A DNA stretch of 64,000 nucleotides from Trichomonas vaginalis G3 (lineage: Eukaryota > Parabasalia > Trichomonadida > Trichomonadidae). Where the stretch lies: the NCBI RefSeq assembly GCF_026262505.1, contig NC_067207.1:12988082-13052081 (forward strand), read 5' to 3'. The notes beneath the pieces are model-generated. The model did no database searches. It saw only the letters and a program-made list of their open reading frames with translations, and was not told the origin of the DNA. The translations under genes and the position numbers were made by a program. Below are positions 26,701 to 36,757 of the stretch, in pieces (the stretch's first letter is position 1; each line of letters begins with the position of its first letter).

Positions 26701-27093
26701 GATTTTAACTTCTGAAGGTAATGGATGTCCTTCCGCAGTCAGTTGTTCTCTCACTACCGTTTGAAGCTTTGTGTTAAAAACTTTCATGTCATCTCCTGTA
26801 TCTAAGTTCACATACACAGCAACAGGAAAACTATCTTGCTTCTTTGTTTCATCATTATACCTCAAAACATTAAAGTTCTTCAATAATATTGTTCTTCCTG
26901 CTGGAATACTTCGAACCTGTCTGATTTCAATAGCTTTCTCACCTCCTACATACTCTACCCAGTGTCTTGGATATTCATAAGTATACTGACTTTCTTGAAT
27001 TTTGGTTGGTTTCATCATAACGTGTTCATAGTATATCTTTATACTCTTGTCAGTTAGACTCGGTGCTATGTTCTGAATATTTCTGACTTGCAT
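26701..27093 (-). pseudogene. Minor virion protein, MYRQIPL family, second paralogue
   Basis: It starts at 27093: MQVRNIQNIAPSLTDKSIKI, then YEYPRHWVEYVGGEKAIEIR, SIPAGRTILLKNFNVLRYND and VYVNLDTGDDMKVFNTKLQT. It aligns in pattern with 24693-25402 and 9304-10115. Its C-terminal end is lost at the mariner border. Divergent with the packaging ATPase, from which only a short AT spacer separates it. Confidence 0.55.
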
Positions 27094-27109
27094 TTTTAAT
27101 GGAGATAAA

Positions 27110-27998
27110 ATGAAGCATTTAATACATGACGTAGATGAAGACATGAATGAAACTACAGACAAACTTAACTCTTCTCTTATTCTTCCTTTCAGCAAAGATT
27201 ATGAGTTCTGTTCAAATGGTGTGTATTTCTATTGTGGAAAGATGGGTTCAGGTAAGACATTTAACCTCATTCGTCATATACTCATAACAGAGCGTTTAGG
27301 AAATGACTCATATTATGACCAAATCATTATATCAGCAACTTCAGACTCTATGGATTCAACAGCGAAAACATTTATGTCAAAAGTTCAAGCCTCTGTCGTT
27401 AAAGTTCCAGACAGTGAACTCATTGAATTTCTTCAACGTTACATTCGACGTAAGAGGAAATATTATGCCATCGTAGAGTTCATACAGTCAGGAATGCAAA
27501 AGACTTCTGAGGAGATGGAAAGAATTATTGACAAACACCACTTACGTCAATACTCAGGAGTTTACGATATGAAACGACTTACAAACTACATTCTATCAAA
27601 ACTTTCAAAATACCCCTTCAAAAAAATATCCATCAAACACTTTATTAGTTTGTGACGACTTCGCTGGTAAAGGTTTAGTGTCAAAACCAGACTCACCATT
27701 AGCTAACATCATTACTAAAGTCAGACATTACCACTTAACTGTAGCAATACTTATGCAAACATGGAGGTTTTTAGCTTTAAACATAAAACGTCTCATAACT
27801 GACTTCGTTATCTTTCAAGGTTTCTCACGCTATGATATTGAACTCATTTGGAAACAGTCAGGTATAACATTACCTTTTGAAGAAATTTGGGAAGCATATA
27901 AGTCTCTCATCTCTCCTCGTTCATACCTTGAGATTCATATCATGACTAATACCATTAAAGTCAAAAATATTCCATGGGAACGACCAACATTGTTTTAA
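27110..27998 (+). pseudogene. Fossil packaging ATPase, A32/FtsK-like (element B)
   Basis: The Walker A region is YCGKMGSGKTFNLIRHIL, a Walker-B-like VCDDFAGKGLVS follows about 140 residues later, then a sensor region (YHLTVAILMQTWRFL) and a C-terminal IHIMTNTIKVKNIPW. The order and size match the packaging ATPases of Polintons and poxvirus A32, which drive DNA into capsids. The element C counterpart is 59102-59976. Broken. Confidence 0.8.
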
Positions 27999-28395
27999 AG
28001 TTTAACCTTCAATTGACTGATGGTAAACAAATTCCATGCATCTCTGTCGCCATTTCTGTTAATATTTTTGCTATCATTCATATCATCCACTTCCCCATCC
28101 GTTAGCTTTTGAGGATATGCGTTATAATAGCTGTTCTTAAATGAAGGCTTTTCACCTTTGAGAGCATAAACTCTATAACTTTCTGCATACTTTATGTTTG
28201 AACCTCCTGAGCCATCATTGACATAAATTTTATAGGCTTCCACCCTTTGTTCATGTTCCTGCTTCTTCCCTTAGCTCTTTTGTTCAGTAGTTCTACATCT
28301 TTATACACAGCACCTGTCTCAGTGAATTCAACAATATTTTCATTCGTTAGCTTTACATTCAAACCCTTGTCGAGTATATTGTTCATTTCATACAT
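27995..28395 (-). CDS. Unknown element B protein on minus strand
   Basis: From 28395: MYEMNNILDKGLNVKLTNEN, then GAVYKDVELLNKRAKGRSRN, and toward the end AYKIYVNDGSGGSNIKYAES and MNDSKNINRNGDRDAWNLFT. Beta-rich with a Gly/Ser turn; no family recognised. Convergent with the ATPase, overlapping its last bases. May be broken. Confidence 0.35.
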
Positions 28396-28420
28396 ATAAA
28401 AGGTTTTTATTCTATATGAA

Positions 28421-29035
28421 ATGAGAAGCAAATCCATCTTAGCTGGTGCCGTTAATGTTCCAATTGAACCAACATCAAATGTTGACTCACGAACGACAAA
28501 CAATATTGTCATAAAGAACTATAGTTCGGAGTGTTTGAAAGAAAAAGAACCAGATCTTAAGTCGGTGAATTTAAACACAGCTTCAAACGCTAACGCTACA
28601 TCAGATGTTAAGTTAGAGTATCCACCACTGGACCAAGTTCTTTCAAGAGAAGCCAACGACAATCCTTACACAAATGTTCAAACAAATCCTTCAGATAACG
28701 TAGACCATTACCTTCTTCAGTTATACCAAACAATTTTACTCAAAGACGATAAGAAGCTTTTGACAAATCTTATAAGCAAGAACCAAATAATTCTAACAAA
28801 GGAGGACCTTGAAAATGTTATCTCACGAATAACAGGGAAACAATGTGTCATTGACTATCTCGACCCTGAAATCGAATGCTGTGGTCAAACTCCACTATTC
28901 ATGAAAATAGGTAACATCCGCATCATTGAAACGCCAGGTACTCCAGGAGTTGAGTTTAAGTATAGATATTCGAACGAGTATACAAAACTATCTACTGACT
29001 ATAAGCTTTGTTTGAAATATGTTTTAGTAAATTAA
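28421..29035 (+). CDS. Conserved Maverick virion-cluster protein, 204 aa
   Basis: The N-terminal half is polar and disordered (SNVDSRTTNNIVIKNYSSEC). The C-terminal half reads TKEDLENVISRITGKQCVID, IECCGQTPLFMKIGNIRIIE, TPGVEFKYRYSNEYTKL. This matches the element C gene 55246-55823 (INIKEIEPDISCCGVSYNVI, LNLKYSFPDVIKIF), so the CCG-strand module is conserved between families. In both elements it is followed by the small gene and the penton-like gene. Function unknown. It looks whole here. Confidence 0.55.
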   Translation: MRSKSILAGAVNVPIEPTSNVDSRTTNNIVIKNYSSECLKEKEPDLKSVNLNTASNANATSDVKLEYPPLDQVLSREANDNPYTNVQTNPSDNVDHYLLQLYQTILLKDDKKLLTNLISKNQIILTKEDLENVISRITGKQCVIDYLDPEIECCGQTPLFMKIGNIRIIETPGTPGVEFKYRYSNEYTKLSTDYKLCLKYVLVN

Positions 29036-29059
29036 AGCAGTCAGTCAGTCAAAAAAATT

Positions 29060-29302
29060 TCAAGTTAGCAATTTGTAATATCTATCCAAAACTTCTTCAA
29101 CAGTATCGAACTCATCTTCATAATGCAAACCTAATCTTATTGACTTGGTGCAGTTTTCACTAACACAATATTTTTCTGTTCTCTTGACTGACATAACTAA
29201 TTCATTTGTTTCATCAAACAGCAACAACCAAAGTTCATGACCTAATACATAACATTCATACTTTATATTTTTAGCTCTGAGTTCTCTTGTAAGCTGTTGC
29301 AT
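29060..29302 (-). CDS. Conserved small Maverick protein, 80 aa
   Basis: It begins MQQLTRELRAKNIKYECYVL, then GHELWLLLFDETNELVMSVK and ends TVEEVLDRYYKLLT. The element C gene 55817-56059 has the same pattern (LLERCLKKNNIDFISCKGLY; SLDEVLLHFQKNF). Helix, two strands, helix. Overlaps the start of the penton-like gene's end region by about 40 bases. It looks whole. Confidence 0.5.
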   Translation of the reverse strand: MQQLTRELRAKNIKYECYVLGHELWLLLFDETNELVMSVKRTEKYCVSENCTKSIRLGLHYEDEFDTVEEVLDRYYKLLT

Positions 29303-30027
29303 TTAATATTTTCTAAAAAGTCAACTTCAACAGTCATTCGCACTGGTGCCTTCAGTTCTACAGGCTCTCCTTGAAAGTCAACAAGTCTGAATTGCATGTC
29401 TTTCAAATTATGAGGACTAATGCGAACCCATTTACCTAAATGAGTTTCTATGACAGGAACATTTGGAATGAACATTGAATTTACTTCATAACAGAAAGAC
29501 TTATATTCTACTGAACCTTTACTATTAACTCCTGAAATACCTGTGACATTAGCTATTTTTGACTCAACGTACAAACAATTGCCATAACATACATATGGAA
29601 CAGATTTCATCTCAATCGTTTTGTCAACACTTTTCAAAGGAAATGTCATATGGTATGCTCCCAGAAGCAATTGAACTCTATGACTCATTCGTGTTATCTT
29701 AAACTCCTTCGCATAACTGAACTTCAATGTTCCCTCAGAAGAAAGTTCGACATCTATGTTGTCAATAGTTTCTTCATTTATGAGAGTATCTATGACTCCA
29801 GCAATTTTATCTATTCTATACCCAGCTCTGTTAGGAAATGTTATAACACTTCTTACACCATCTATTTCAATTTCTATGAAATCTGTTTCATCTGTTATGA
29901 CAAAAGTTGCGATCGTATTGAAGTCAACAACTCTGAAAGCAAGTGCTTCATTCTGAAGTCCTAAGTTTGTTTGTAGCTTTACTGTCCTGTATTCGTTTGG
30001 GTCTGTACTTTGCAAATAGAACAACAT
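29263..30027 (-). CDS. Penton-like minor capsid protein candidate (element B), 254 aa
   Basis: It begins MLFYLQSTDPNEYRTVKLQT; beta-rich throughout; an N-terminal sandwich (VRSVITFPNRAGYRIDKIAG; GTLKFSYAKEFKITRMSHRV) is followed by an end HNLKDMQFRLVDFQGEPVEL, KAPVRMTVEVDFL. A final L-x-x-x-x-F-R-L-x-D-x-x-G-x-P-V-x-L strand pair is characteristic of the minor (penton) protein of Polinton-like elements, as far as I recall that family. The element C gene 56070-56865 has the same start (NPESYNSITTNLQ) and end (SITLTLVDANFVPVKLLCPM). It looks whole. Confidence 0.5.
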   Translation of the reverse strand: MLFYLQSTDPNEYRTVKLQTNLGLQNEALAFRVVDFNTIATFVITDETDFIEIEIDGVRSVITFPNRAGYRIDKIAGVIDTLINEETIDNIDVELSSEGTLKFSYAKEFKITRMSHRVQLLLGAYHMTFPLKSVDKTIEMKSVPYVCYGNCLYVESKIANVTGISGVNSKGSVEYKSFCYEVNSMFIPNVPVIETHLGKWVRISPHNLKDMQFRLVDFQGEPVELKAPVRMTVEVDFLENIKCNSLQENSELKI

Positions 30028-30034
30028 TTTATTC

Positions 30035-30039
30035 TCATT
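30035..30039 (+). promoter_or_regulatory. Initiator TCATT before the fibre gene
   Basis: ATTCTCATTAAAATATG places TCATT five bases before the ATG at 30045, the Trichomonas start-site motif. The opposite-strand penton-like gene starts only 18 bases away, so the two share a divergent promoter. Confidence 0.5.
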
Positions 30040-30044
30040 AAAAT

Positions 30045-31579
30045 ATGACTATTGCTGCATATGCGTATGAAACAAATGAAGCAAGAAGAGCACACGAATT
30101 AGTAAATGAAAACTCAACATTAACCATTGAAGGCAATGATTTAGTCATTGACGATGGAAAAACTAAAAAAGTCATTGATTTCGATACTTTTAACACTTAT
30201 GACCCATTCATTACAACAAGCAAGGTTCCCATCATAAATGATGGAACGGTGCAATATATAAATTCTACAGTAGATGCCTCATTAGTGAAAGTATTAAATG
30301 TTCTCATTGAATTGTTAAAGAGCTTTCGATTTGACGACAACATTAAATGCTTAAAGAATTTAGTCATGAATGAGAAACAAATTCTCGGTGTTGCTGGTAG
30401 CAGTAATGATGTACACCTTATGACATTAGAATATTATAACGAACATAAAGATGAACTGAAAGGAGAGAAGGGTGACACTGGACCTCAAGGACCACAAGGA
30501 ATACAAGGAATACAAGGAATACAAGGACCTCAAGGCGAAAACGGTTTGGAGGTGAAGATGGAAAGGATGGAAAAACTGCTAAATCATGGATATGGAACCT
30601 TATAAATACTGGTTTAACAGCTGCTTCATATGGAGTTCTTCAATACCAAATCGGAAAGATATGGGCAGTACTTGGTGAAGAAGCTTTAGATGACGTTAAA
30701 GATGCTTTGAACTTCATTTCAAATGGTTCGGATACTATTAAAACTTTATCTGGTTGGATGCAAGAAACAAGGAGTCAAATAGATACTGTAAGACGTATAG
30801 CAAACAATGCACGTACGGGATTGGATACTTTACGAGAAGCACAAAATACACTAAAGGAAGCAAATGATATTCTTGGCTCAGTATCAGACATGCATGAAGA
30901 TTGGCTTAAAGGTATTGACAAATCTTTAAAAAATCACAGTCAGTCTATTGCTGACTACAAGAAAAGTATAGATTTTTTACATAGTGCTATGGACGTACAT
31001 GATGGAAGCATAAGGAACTTACTTAATGCTAACAATAACTTACCAGGAACTATTAAAGCATTTATAAAGTCCTTTGTAAAACCTGGTGCTCTAACATTTA
31101 GGTCTTTGAGAGCAAGAGCATTGAAATCAAGAGATGCAGAAACTCCAACAGAACCTACAGAAGGAACTGAAACAACAGAAACTCCAGAAGAACCACCAAA
31201 ACCAACAGCTAATGAAATATTGTTCGAATATTTTCCAAGGTACTCTGTTCTCATTGCATACATTCAAGAAATACTTAAGAAAGCAGACTTGACTTTAGGA
31301 GATGATGAAAGTTCTGTATATCTTTCGTTCCAGTTTCAAATAGCAGAACTTTTGAGACAGATATGCTTAATGTATGACAACATCTCTGATTTCACAAGAT
31401 ATGATGACGACCATGACCCCGAACACGGTGAAGAAGAAGTTTTACAAACATCCATTAAGACAGGAAAGGTTTTAACACAAAGTCTCATTATTGACACCGA
31501 AGATGGTGAAGTGGATGTTCTTCAAGAGCTGAAGAAAAATACTTCTGAAGGAGGTGTGGTAGGCATGAACTTGAAATAA
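30045..31579 (+). pseudogene. Fibre, base and shaft part: collagen-like plus coiled coil (element B, fossil)
   Basis: It begins MTIAAYAYETNEARRAHELV. A short collagen-like G-x-y run follows (GEKGDTGPQGPQGIQGIQGI, then QGPQGENG), then a long coiled-coil region (QTRSQIDTVRRIANNARTGL; ANDILGSVSDMHEDWLKGID), a Thr/Pro-rich linker (TPTEPTEGTETTETPEEPPK) and another helical part. Collagen-like and coiled-coil shafts are standard in trimeric phage fibres. It leads directly into the fibre tip. Broken. Confidence 0.65.
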
Positions 31580-31599
31580 ATGAGATAGAAGAGAAATTA

Positions 31600-33105
31600 G
31601 CCGAAAAAGCAGATAAAAACCATGTTCATTATATAAGTTCAGATGAACAGATTATAACGGATTATCATGGATATTTAACACAGATGAAGAAGTGAAGACG
31701 GAAGATGTTAATGAAAGAAGATATAAATTCATTCGTGCTGAAGGTTATGACATACACTGTACTGTACAGTATGACACAGGTAAAGCACCAGAAGCATTTG
31801 GTTATAACAATGAAATTTATGCTTCATACTTCTTTGTTAACGGTGTATTAGTTGAACCAAGATTTATTGAGAGTTAAGGCAAAAATAACTTTTGAAGATG
31901 CTATTAAAAGTAAAGCTGACAAAGATGAACTTGACGCAACGAACAAAGTTTTGAAATCTCATAAACACAATATCTCCGATATAAATGAACTTCAAGCTAC
32001 ATTAAATAGTAAAGCTGACAAGAACCATACACATGAATCCTTCACTACTGTTAGAGCAGACGACATAATATTGAACTATACCCTTGGTTCAAGTGCACCT
32101 TTAGAGAATCCAAGTACAAGCGTAAAAGATACTCTTAATAGTTTAAATAGTAAATGTATGAACATTGAAGGACATGTCAGAAACTTTGAAACATATGAAC
32201 TACCAGCAATGTTAGATAAGAAAGCTGACAAAACTTATGTGGATGAAGAACTTGAAAAGAAAGCAAGCAGAGATGAACTTAGTTCGTATACTAGAGCAGA
32301 AGATATAGCAATAATTCAGAAAAGTATTGACAAAAAGGCTGACAAAAAACATTGGCATTATACAGTAAAAGGAGGTAAGGGAGTGCGCGTTGGTTCAGAT
32401 TATTCTGAATATCTTGAAAGAACAAATGAAACTAAAGTCATTGACGGTATAACATATACACGTTTCAACAGAACTAAGACAGAAGTACATTATGAAGTTC
32501 ATAGAGAAGATATTCGTGAAAGTTTTGAATGGAATGAAGAAATATGGTCAGCAACTGCAGAAATGGATATGATTTTAAATCCGGAGTTTTTCATTCAAAT
32601 CGTTGAAGTTAAAAACTATGAAGATATAATGGAGGACAAAGCTGACAAAACAGAGCTTCAAACATTAAAGACTGAAATACTTCAAACATTATATCCTTGG
32701 TTCTTTATATACGTCAATGAACTCAACAAATCCAGCAAGTGTTTTAGGTTTTGGTACTTGGGAACAGATTGTAGACAAATTCTTATACTGTGCTAACTCT
32801 TCAAAGCAAACAGGAGGCTCAAAGAAAATTAATGAAGCAAACTTACCTGCGCACACTCATACAGGAACGACAAACTTTTCTGGCGACCATAGCCACTCAT
32901 TAAGAGACCACCCATTATACAACTCAGACTATAAAGCTGGCAATGAGTTTTATCTCCATCTTATAACAATTCAGCAAAAAAGACTTTTCGACCAACTGAA
33001 CCAGGAGGAAATCATGTCCATACTTTCACAACAAATCCAACAGGCTCGGGTGAAGATTATATGCCACCATTTATGACTGTATTCGCATGGTACCGTCTTG
33101 AATAA
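31600..33105 (+). pseudogene. Fibre, repeat shaft and phage-collar-like tip (element B, fossil)
   Basis: The shaft repeats phrases such as KSKADKDELDATNKVLKSHK, HNISDINELQATLNSKADKN, HTHESFTTVRADDI and KKADKTYVDEELEKKASRDE, the heptad-like units of phage tail fibres. The tip reads NSTNPASVLGFGTWEQIVDK, FLYCANSSKQTGGSKKINEA, NLPAHTHTGTTNFSGDHSHS, then GNHVHTF and PPFMTVFAWYRLE. The order of motifs equals that of the element A fibre and of phage tail-collar / gp10 C-terminal domains. It probably built an attachment spike. It ends 20 bases before the integrase. Broken. Confidence 0.75.
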
Positions 33106-33124
33106 AATCTTTAACTTTACATAA

Positions 33125-34211
33125 ATGAGCTTGAAAGAAGTATTCGAACAACATCCATGGAGGTCATTTAAGAAGTTCAATGAAGCAGCAAAAAAGTTGG
33201 GGATTTACTAACAGAGCTGAAGTTAAAAAGTTCTTTGACAAAAATGTTGTACATCAAACAAAAATAAACCCTTACGACTACTTTTTACCAATTTACTCCA
33301 ACACTCCTGACGCATACCAATTTGACACTCTCATTCAAAGCAGAAAAGGAGGACATAAACCATTCCTCATCTTCATTAATGTTAACACTCGCAAAGCATA
33401 TGCATATCCAATGAGGAATAAAGGAACTCGTGAAGTGTTAAGAGTTTTACAAAAGTTTGTAGCAGAACATAGCCCAAGTACTTTAACATCAGACCAAGAC
33501 AGTGCATACCTCAGCAATGAAATCACAGATTTTCTCATTAAGCATAACATAACTCACTACACTACTGAAGACCATAACCATAACATACTCGGTATCATAA
33601 ACCGCTTCATAAGAACGCTCAGAGATTTAAACCAAGAGCGAGACTTTACCGAAGAAACAATGAAACATTTTCTCGAAGTATATAATTCCTCAACGCATTC
33701 TACAACAGGACATACACCAAATTCAATGACACAACAACAAGAAGAAAAGTATATACAAAAGAAACGAAGTCAAACACAAAATATCAGAAATTCAACACAA
33801 TTTACCCTCATTCCTGGTACAAAAGTTCGTGTAGTTCTTGACGACAAACCGTTGACAAAGAAACGTTTAAGGTTAAGTCGAAATTATTATATCGTAGACT
33901 CTACGCAAGGTAATGGATATCTTATAAAAGCTGCTGACGACTCCATAGCATTTTACCCTCGTCATAAATTAGTTGAAAGTAGTAATGGCAAACTTGCTGA
34001 AACCATTGACGAAGCAAAGCGAGGAGTGGTTATTGAAATACTTGGCTATAACACAAACGATGACACTTATAAAGTAAGATATGAAGGAGGCGTTGAAGAT
34101 GTTATACCATCTAAGAACTTGAGAGAGTCGAAGCCAACACATCTGGGACCATTAGAGCGGGAGTACTGGAAAGACAAAAATATGCCAGAAAGAATAAGAA
34201 AATTCTTCTAA
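33125..34211 (+). pseudogene. Retroviral-type integrase (element B)
   Basis: The N-terminal helical region (MSLKEVFEQHPWRSFKKFNE) precedes an rve core: YQFDTLIQSRKGGHKPFLIF, STLTSDQDSAYLSNEITDFL and NHNILGIINRFIRTLRDLNQ. The C-terminal part (IPGTKVRVVLDDKPLTKKRL; YKVRYEGGVEDVIPSKNLRE) forms an SH3/chromo-like beta domain. Polinton integrases often carry chromodomains; the match here is only in pattern. The gene is nearly complete in length. Confidence 0.8.
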
Positions 34212-34321
34212 ACTTTTTCATTAGATGTAAATCAGACATGAACGAGAACAGTCATGATATCATTAATGGTACCATTTATTTTAACATAAATGAACAAAAA
34301 TAATGAATTTCATTAGTTAGA

Positions 34322-34371
34322 AAAATAACGCTAATTTTATTTTTTTCTAATTTTTTATCTTGTATGTAAGA
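34322..34371 (+). promoter_or_regulatory. AACGCTAATTTT box and TTGTATGTAAGAACAG leader
   Basis: AAAATAACGCTAATTTTATT, TTTTTCTAATTTTT, then TCTTGTATGTAAGAACAG precedes the KilA-N gene. The same two-part arrangement stands before 35224 and 35921 and, on the minus strand, before 61988 and 61336. The AACG core resembles Myb sites of Trichomonas. Confidence 0.55.
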
Positions 34372-35043
34372 ACAGAAATGTCAGTCGAAGCAAAAACATT
34401 CACGAACAAATCTAATGGCGAAACATTCACAAAAGGCACTTATAACGGTATTGAAGTCTTACATAGAGACAAGGATGGTTACATTAATGCAACAAAGATG
34501 GCAAGAGAAGCAGGAAAGTTAAACCATTTAAACAGATTTCTCAATAGTGCTAAAATGCAGGAAATTCTTGAGTTTTGGTTGAAAGAATACGGTGGAGCCA
34601 AAAGTGGCTCGACCTCAAAACAAGCATTTTATGAGCTTACTAAGGGTGTTATAAATGAATTCAAAGGTATTTACATACATCCTGACCTCGTTCATTTTGT
34701 TGCTGAATGGTGCTCTGTAAAGTATGCATTTTATGTCAAAGATATTATGGACTCCATAGACAAGAAAGTTCATGAGAAATTAGATGAAGAAGAACTTGAA
34801 GATACAGTAGAGAATGCTAAACCTTTGTTCGAACAAGATGTTAGAAAAATGCGCGAAAAACAATTAGAACATGAACGTGAGATATGTTATGGTTATAGAG
34901 ATTCTCCATACGAACTAGACCAATGGGAACAAGAAGATTTAAAGAGAGAATTTAGAGAATATGAACTCGCTAAGATAGCATTAGAAGCTGCAGAAAAGAA
35001 GTTAAAAGTTTGGGGTCGTTTTGTACAAAAATATTGTGAGTAA
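34360..35043 (+). CDS. KilA-N domain protein, 227 aa
   Basis: The KilA-N fold is clear: SNGETFTKGTYNGIEVLHRD, KDGYINATKMAREAGKLNHL (the INATK motif), QAFYELTKGVINEFKGIYIH and HPDLVHFVAEWCSVKYAFYV. A long charged helix and an end KKLKVWGRFVQKYCE follow. KilA-N proteins of phages and large DNA viruses bind DNA. The start may be the first ATG (MYVRTEM) or the one at 34378; the lead is conserved in paralogues. It looks whole. Confidence 0.85.
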   Translation: MYVRTEMSVEAKTFTNKSNGETFTKGTYNGIEVLHRDKDGYINATKMAREAGKLNHLNRFLNSAKMQEILEFWLKEYGGAKSGSTSKQAFYELTKGVINEFKGIYIHPDLVHFVAEWCSVKYAFYVKDIMDSIDKKVHEKLDEEELEDTVENAKPLFEQDVRKMREKQLEHEREICYGYRDSPYELDQWEQEDLKREFREYELAKIALEAAEKKLKVWGRFVQKYCE

Positions 35044-35186
35044 ATGAACCATTTATTTTTGTCATAAATGACCAAAAAATAATGTTTATGTTAGAATGTT
35101 AGATCTAACACGTTTTCTAACCTCTTTTATAACATGGTCTAAAACTCTCGAAAATCATGAATTTTTGACATTTCCTTATGAAAGAA

Positions 35187-35242
35187 AAATAACGCTAATT
35201 TTTTTCTAAGAAAAATTTTTATCTTGTATGTAAAGACAGTAA
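35187..35242 (+). promoter_or_regulatory. AACGCTAATTTT box before the 35224 gene
   Basis: AAAAATAACGCTAATTTTTT, then TATCTTGTATGTAAAGACAG; the same box and leader as at 34322. It lies downstream of a GTTAGATCTAAC palindrome (35098-35109). Confidence 0.5.
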
Positions 35243-35853
35243 TGACAAACATTGAGTTTGAAACAGTTAGAAAGATTGACAATGACACCAAAGTGGTTAG
35301 AATTGGTGATTTAAACGTAAGATACTGTAAGAAATACAACAAATATTCTTTGTCAGACATTATAACACCATCTGGAAAGAAAACAAAGGACTGGGTTAGA
35401 ATTGCTTCTACTCAGAAAATTTTAACAAGAAATCCTGAGCTTATGATATCAGTAAGATTCTATGGAACTACAGCATATCTCATTGACAAAAGTCTTATAC
35501 CAATAATTCTTCTATGGATTGACCCAGTTGTTGGATATAACTTCATAACTTATGGTTCATTCGATACGGAACGTTGCAGTGAAGGCTTACTTTACATCGT
35601 TCAGAAACCGAAGGACTTCAATACAAAGAGATATAAGATAGGAAGAACATATAATATAACTCAAAGATATGACAGTACAATCAATAGAGTCAAGGTTGTG
35701 TTCGTTAATGATATGAGAGCTGCAGAAACAGAACTACTTGAAAAGTTTGAGAAAATGTATGGTGCTCCCATGAAAGGTAAAGAAACGTTTGAAGTAGATG
35801 AGATAGATAAAGCTATAAAATTATTTGACGAAGTTGCTGAAAAATACATGTAA
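35224..35853 (+). CDS. KilA-N-like plus T5orf172 (GIY-YIG-type) protein, 209 aa
   Basis: The N-terminal half is a divergent KilA-N-like domain (NVRYCKKYNKYSLSDIITPS; GTTAYLIDKSLIPIILLWID). The C-terminal half carries the T5orf172/MUG113 signature: GLLYIVQKPKDFNTKRYKIG, RTYNITQRYDSTINRVKVVF, then MRAAETELLEKFEKMYG. T5orf172 is a GIY-YIG-related nuclease family fused to KilA-N or Bro-N in viruses. The element C version (61358-61988) is almost identical. It looks whole. Confidence 0.85.
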   Translation: MYVKTVMTNIEFETVRKIDNDTKVVRIGDLNVRYCKKYNKYSLSDIITPSGKKTKDWVRIASTQKILTRNPELMISVRFYGTTAYLIDKSLIPIILLWIDPVVGYNFITYGSFDTERCSEGLLYIVQKPKDFNTKRYKIGRTYNITQRYDSTINRVKVVFVNDMRAAETELLEKFEKMYGAPMKGKETFEVDEIDKAIKLFDEVAEKYM

Positions 35854-35883
35854 AGCGTTTATTTTTGGTCTTTTGTGAAAGTC

Positions 35884-35938
35884 AGAAAATAACGCTAATT
35901 TTTTTCTAACAAAATTTTTCTTGTATGTAAGAACAGCA
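35884..35938 (+). promoter_or_regulatory. AACGCTAATTTT box before the 35921 gene
   Basis: AAAATAACGCTAATTTTTTT, CTAACAAAATTTTT, then CTTGTATGTAAGAACAG. Third tandem copy of the box-plus-leader unit. Confidence 0.5.
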
Positions 35939-36702
35939 ACGACAACATCAGTTATCGTTCATGAAGCCATTAATGAAGAATATGAATACATACAGTATAA
36001 CAAACAACTGAGACTCATTCGTTCAGTCAAAGATGACATGTACCAAATGCAGAGTATTTTGACAACATGTTTTGCTCCAGAGAATAAAACACCAAATGAA
36101 TGGTTTGAATTAAATAGCACTCATGAACTCCTCAGTGAGTTTGAACATGTAGAACTTAAAAAGATGTACCAAGACAGACAAAACTTACCATCACATCTAA
36201 AAGGTATATATGTTCATAAGTTCCTAGTTAGTTCAATAGCAATGTGGGCTTCACCTCGTTATGCAATCTACATACTTATGCTACTTGACGAACTTTGTAC
36301 AAAGCAGAGAGAAGATATGATGAAAGAAGACAAAAGCATACAGAAAAGAATACCGCGTTCAGTACCAAAAGGAAAGGAAAAGAGTTATAAGTATATGATA
36401 TATACTGAAGAGTTGGAGAAAGAAGAAGACAGAGATATGGTTATGTTGCATTTAGTGAGAAGAAACAACAAAGCTTTTATGACTTAGCTAAGATATATAA
36501 ATCTGACAGAAACTGGTTCTATCGTGAAAACTTACCGATTTCAATGACACCGAATGAGCAAATAAAGGAAATTGTCAAAAATACTCTTCCTCAAACACAC
36601 TATGACATCAAAGGTTGCACAATACTTACATTCAAAGAAGACTTAACATTACTGAAGGAAAAAATAACAGAATATTTTGACAACTTCAAAGAGGAAAAAT
36701 AA
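35921..36702 (+). pseudogene. KilA-N family protein, third paralogue (fossil)
   Basis: SVIVHEAINEEYEYIQYNKQ, LRLIRSVKDDMYQMQSILTT, HLKGIYVHKFLVSSIAMWAS and PRYAIYILMLLDELCTKQRE show a KilA-N/MSV199-like domain; a C-terminal domain (YMIYTEELEKEEDRDMVMLH, then a basic part) follows. It parallels 60441-61336 in element C. A C-terminal part continues to 36702. Broken. Confidence 0.65.
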
Positions 36703-36757
36703 AAAAATCTAAGCTAATTTTATTTTTTTTATAAAATTTTATCTCATATGAAAGAAC

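Noticed and set aside
34352-34375. GTATGTAAG...CAG in the KilA-N leaders looks like a short intron (Trichomonas 5' splice sites start GTATGT).
   Set aside because: The required 3' signal ACTAACACACAG is absent downstream, and the leader is conserved as a unit together with the AT box, so a promoter or start-region role is more likely.
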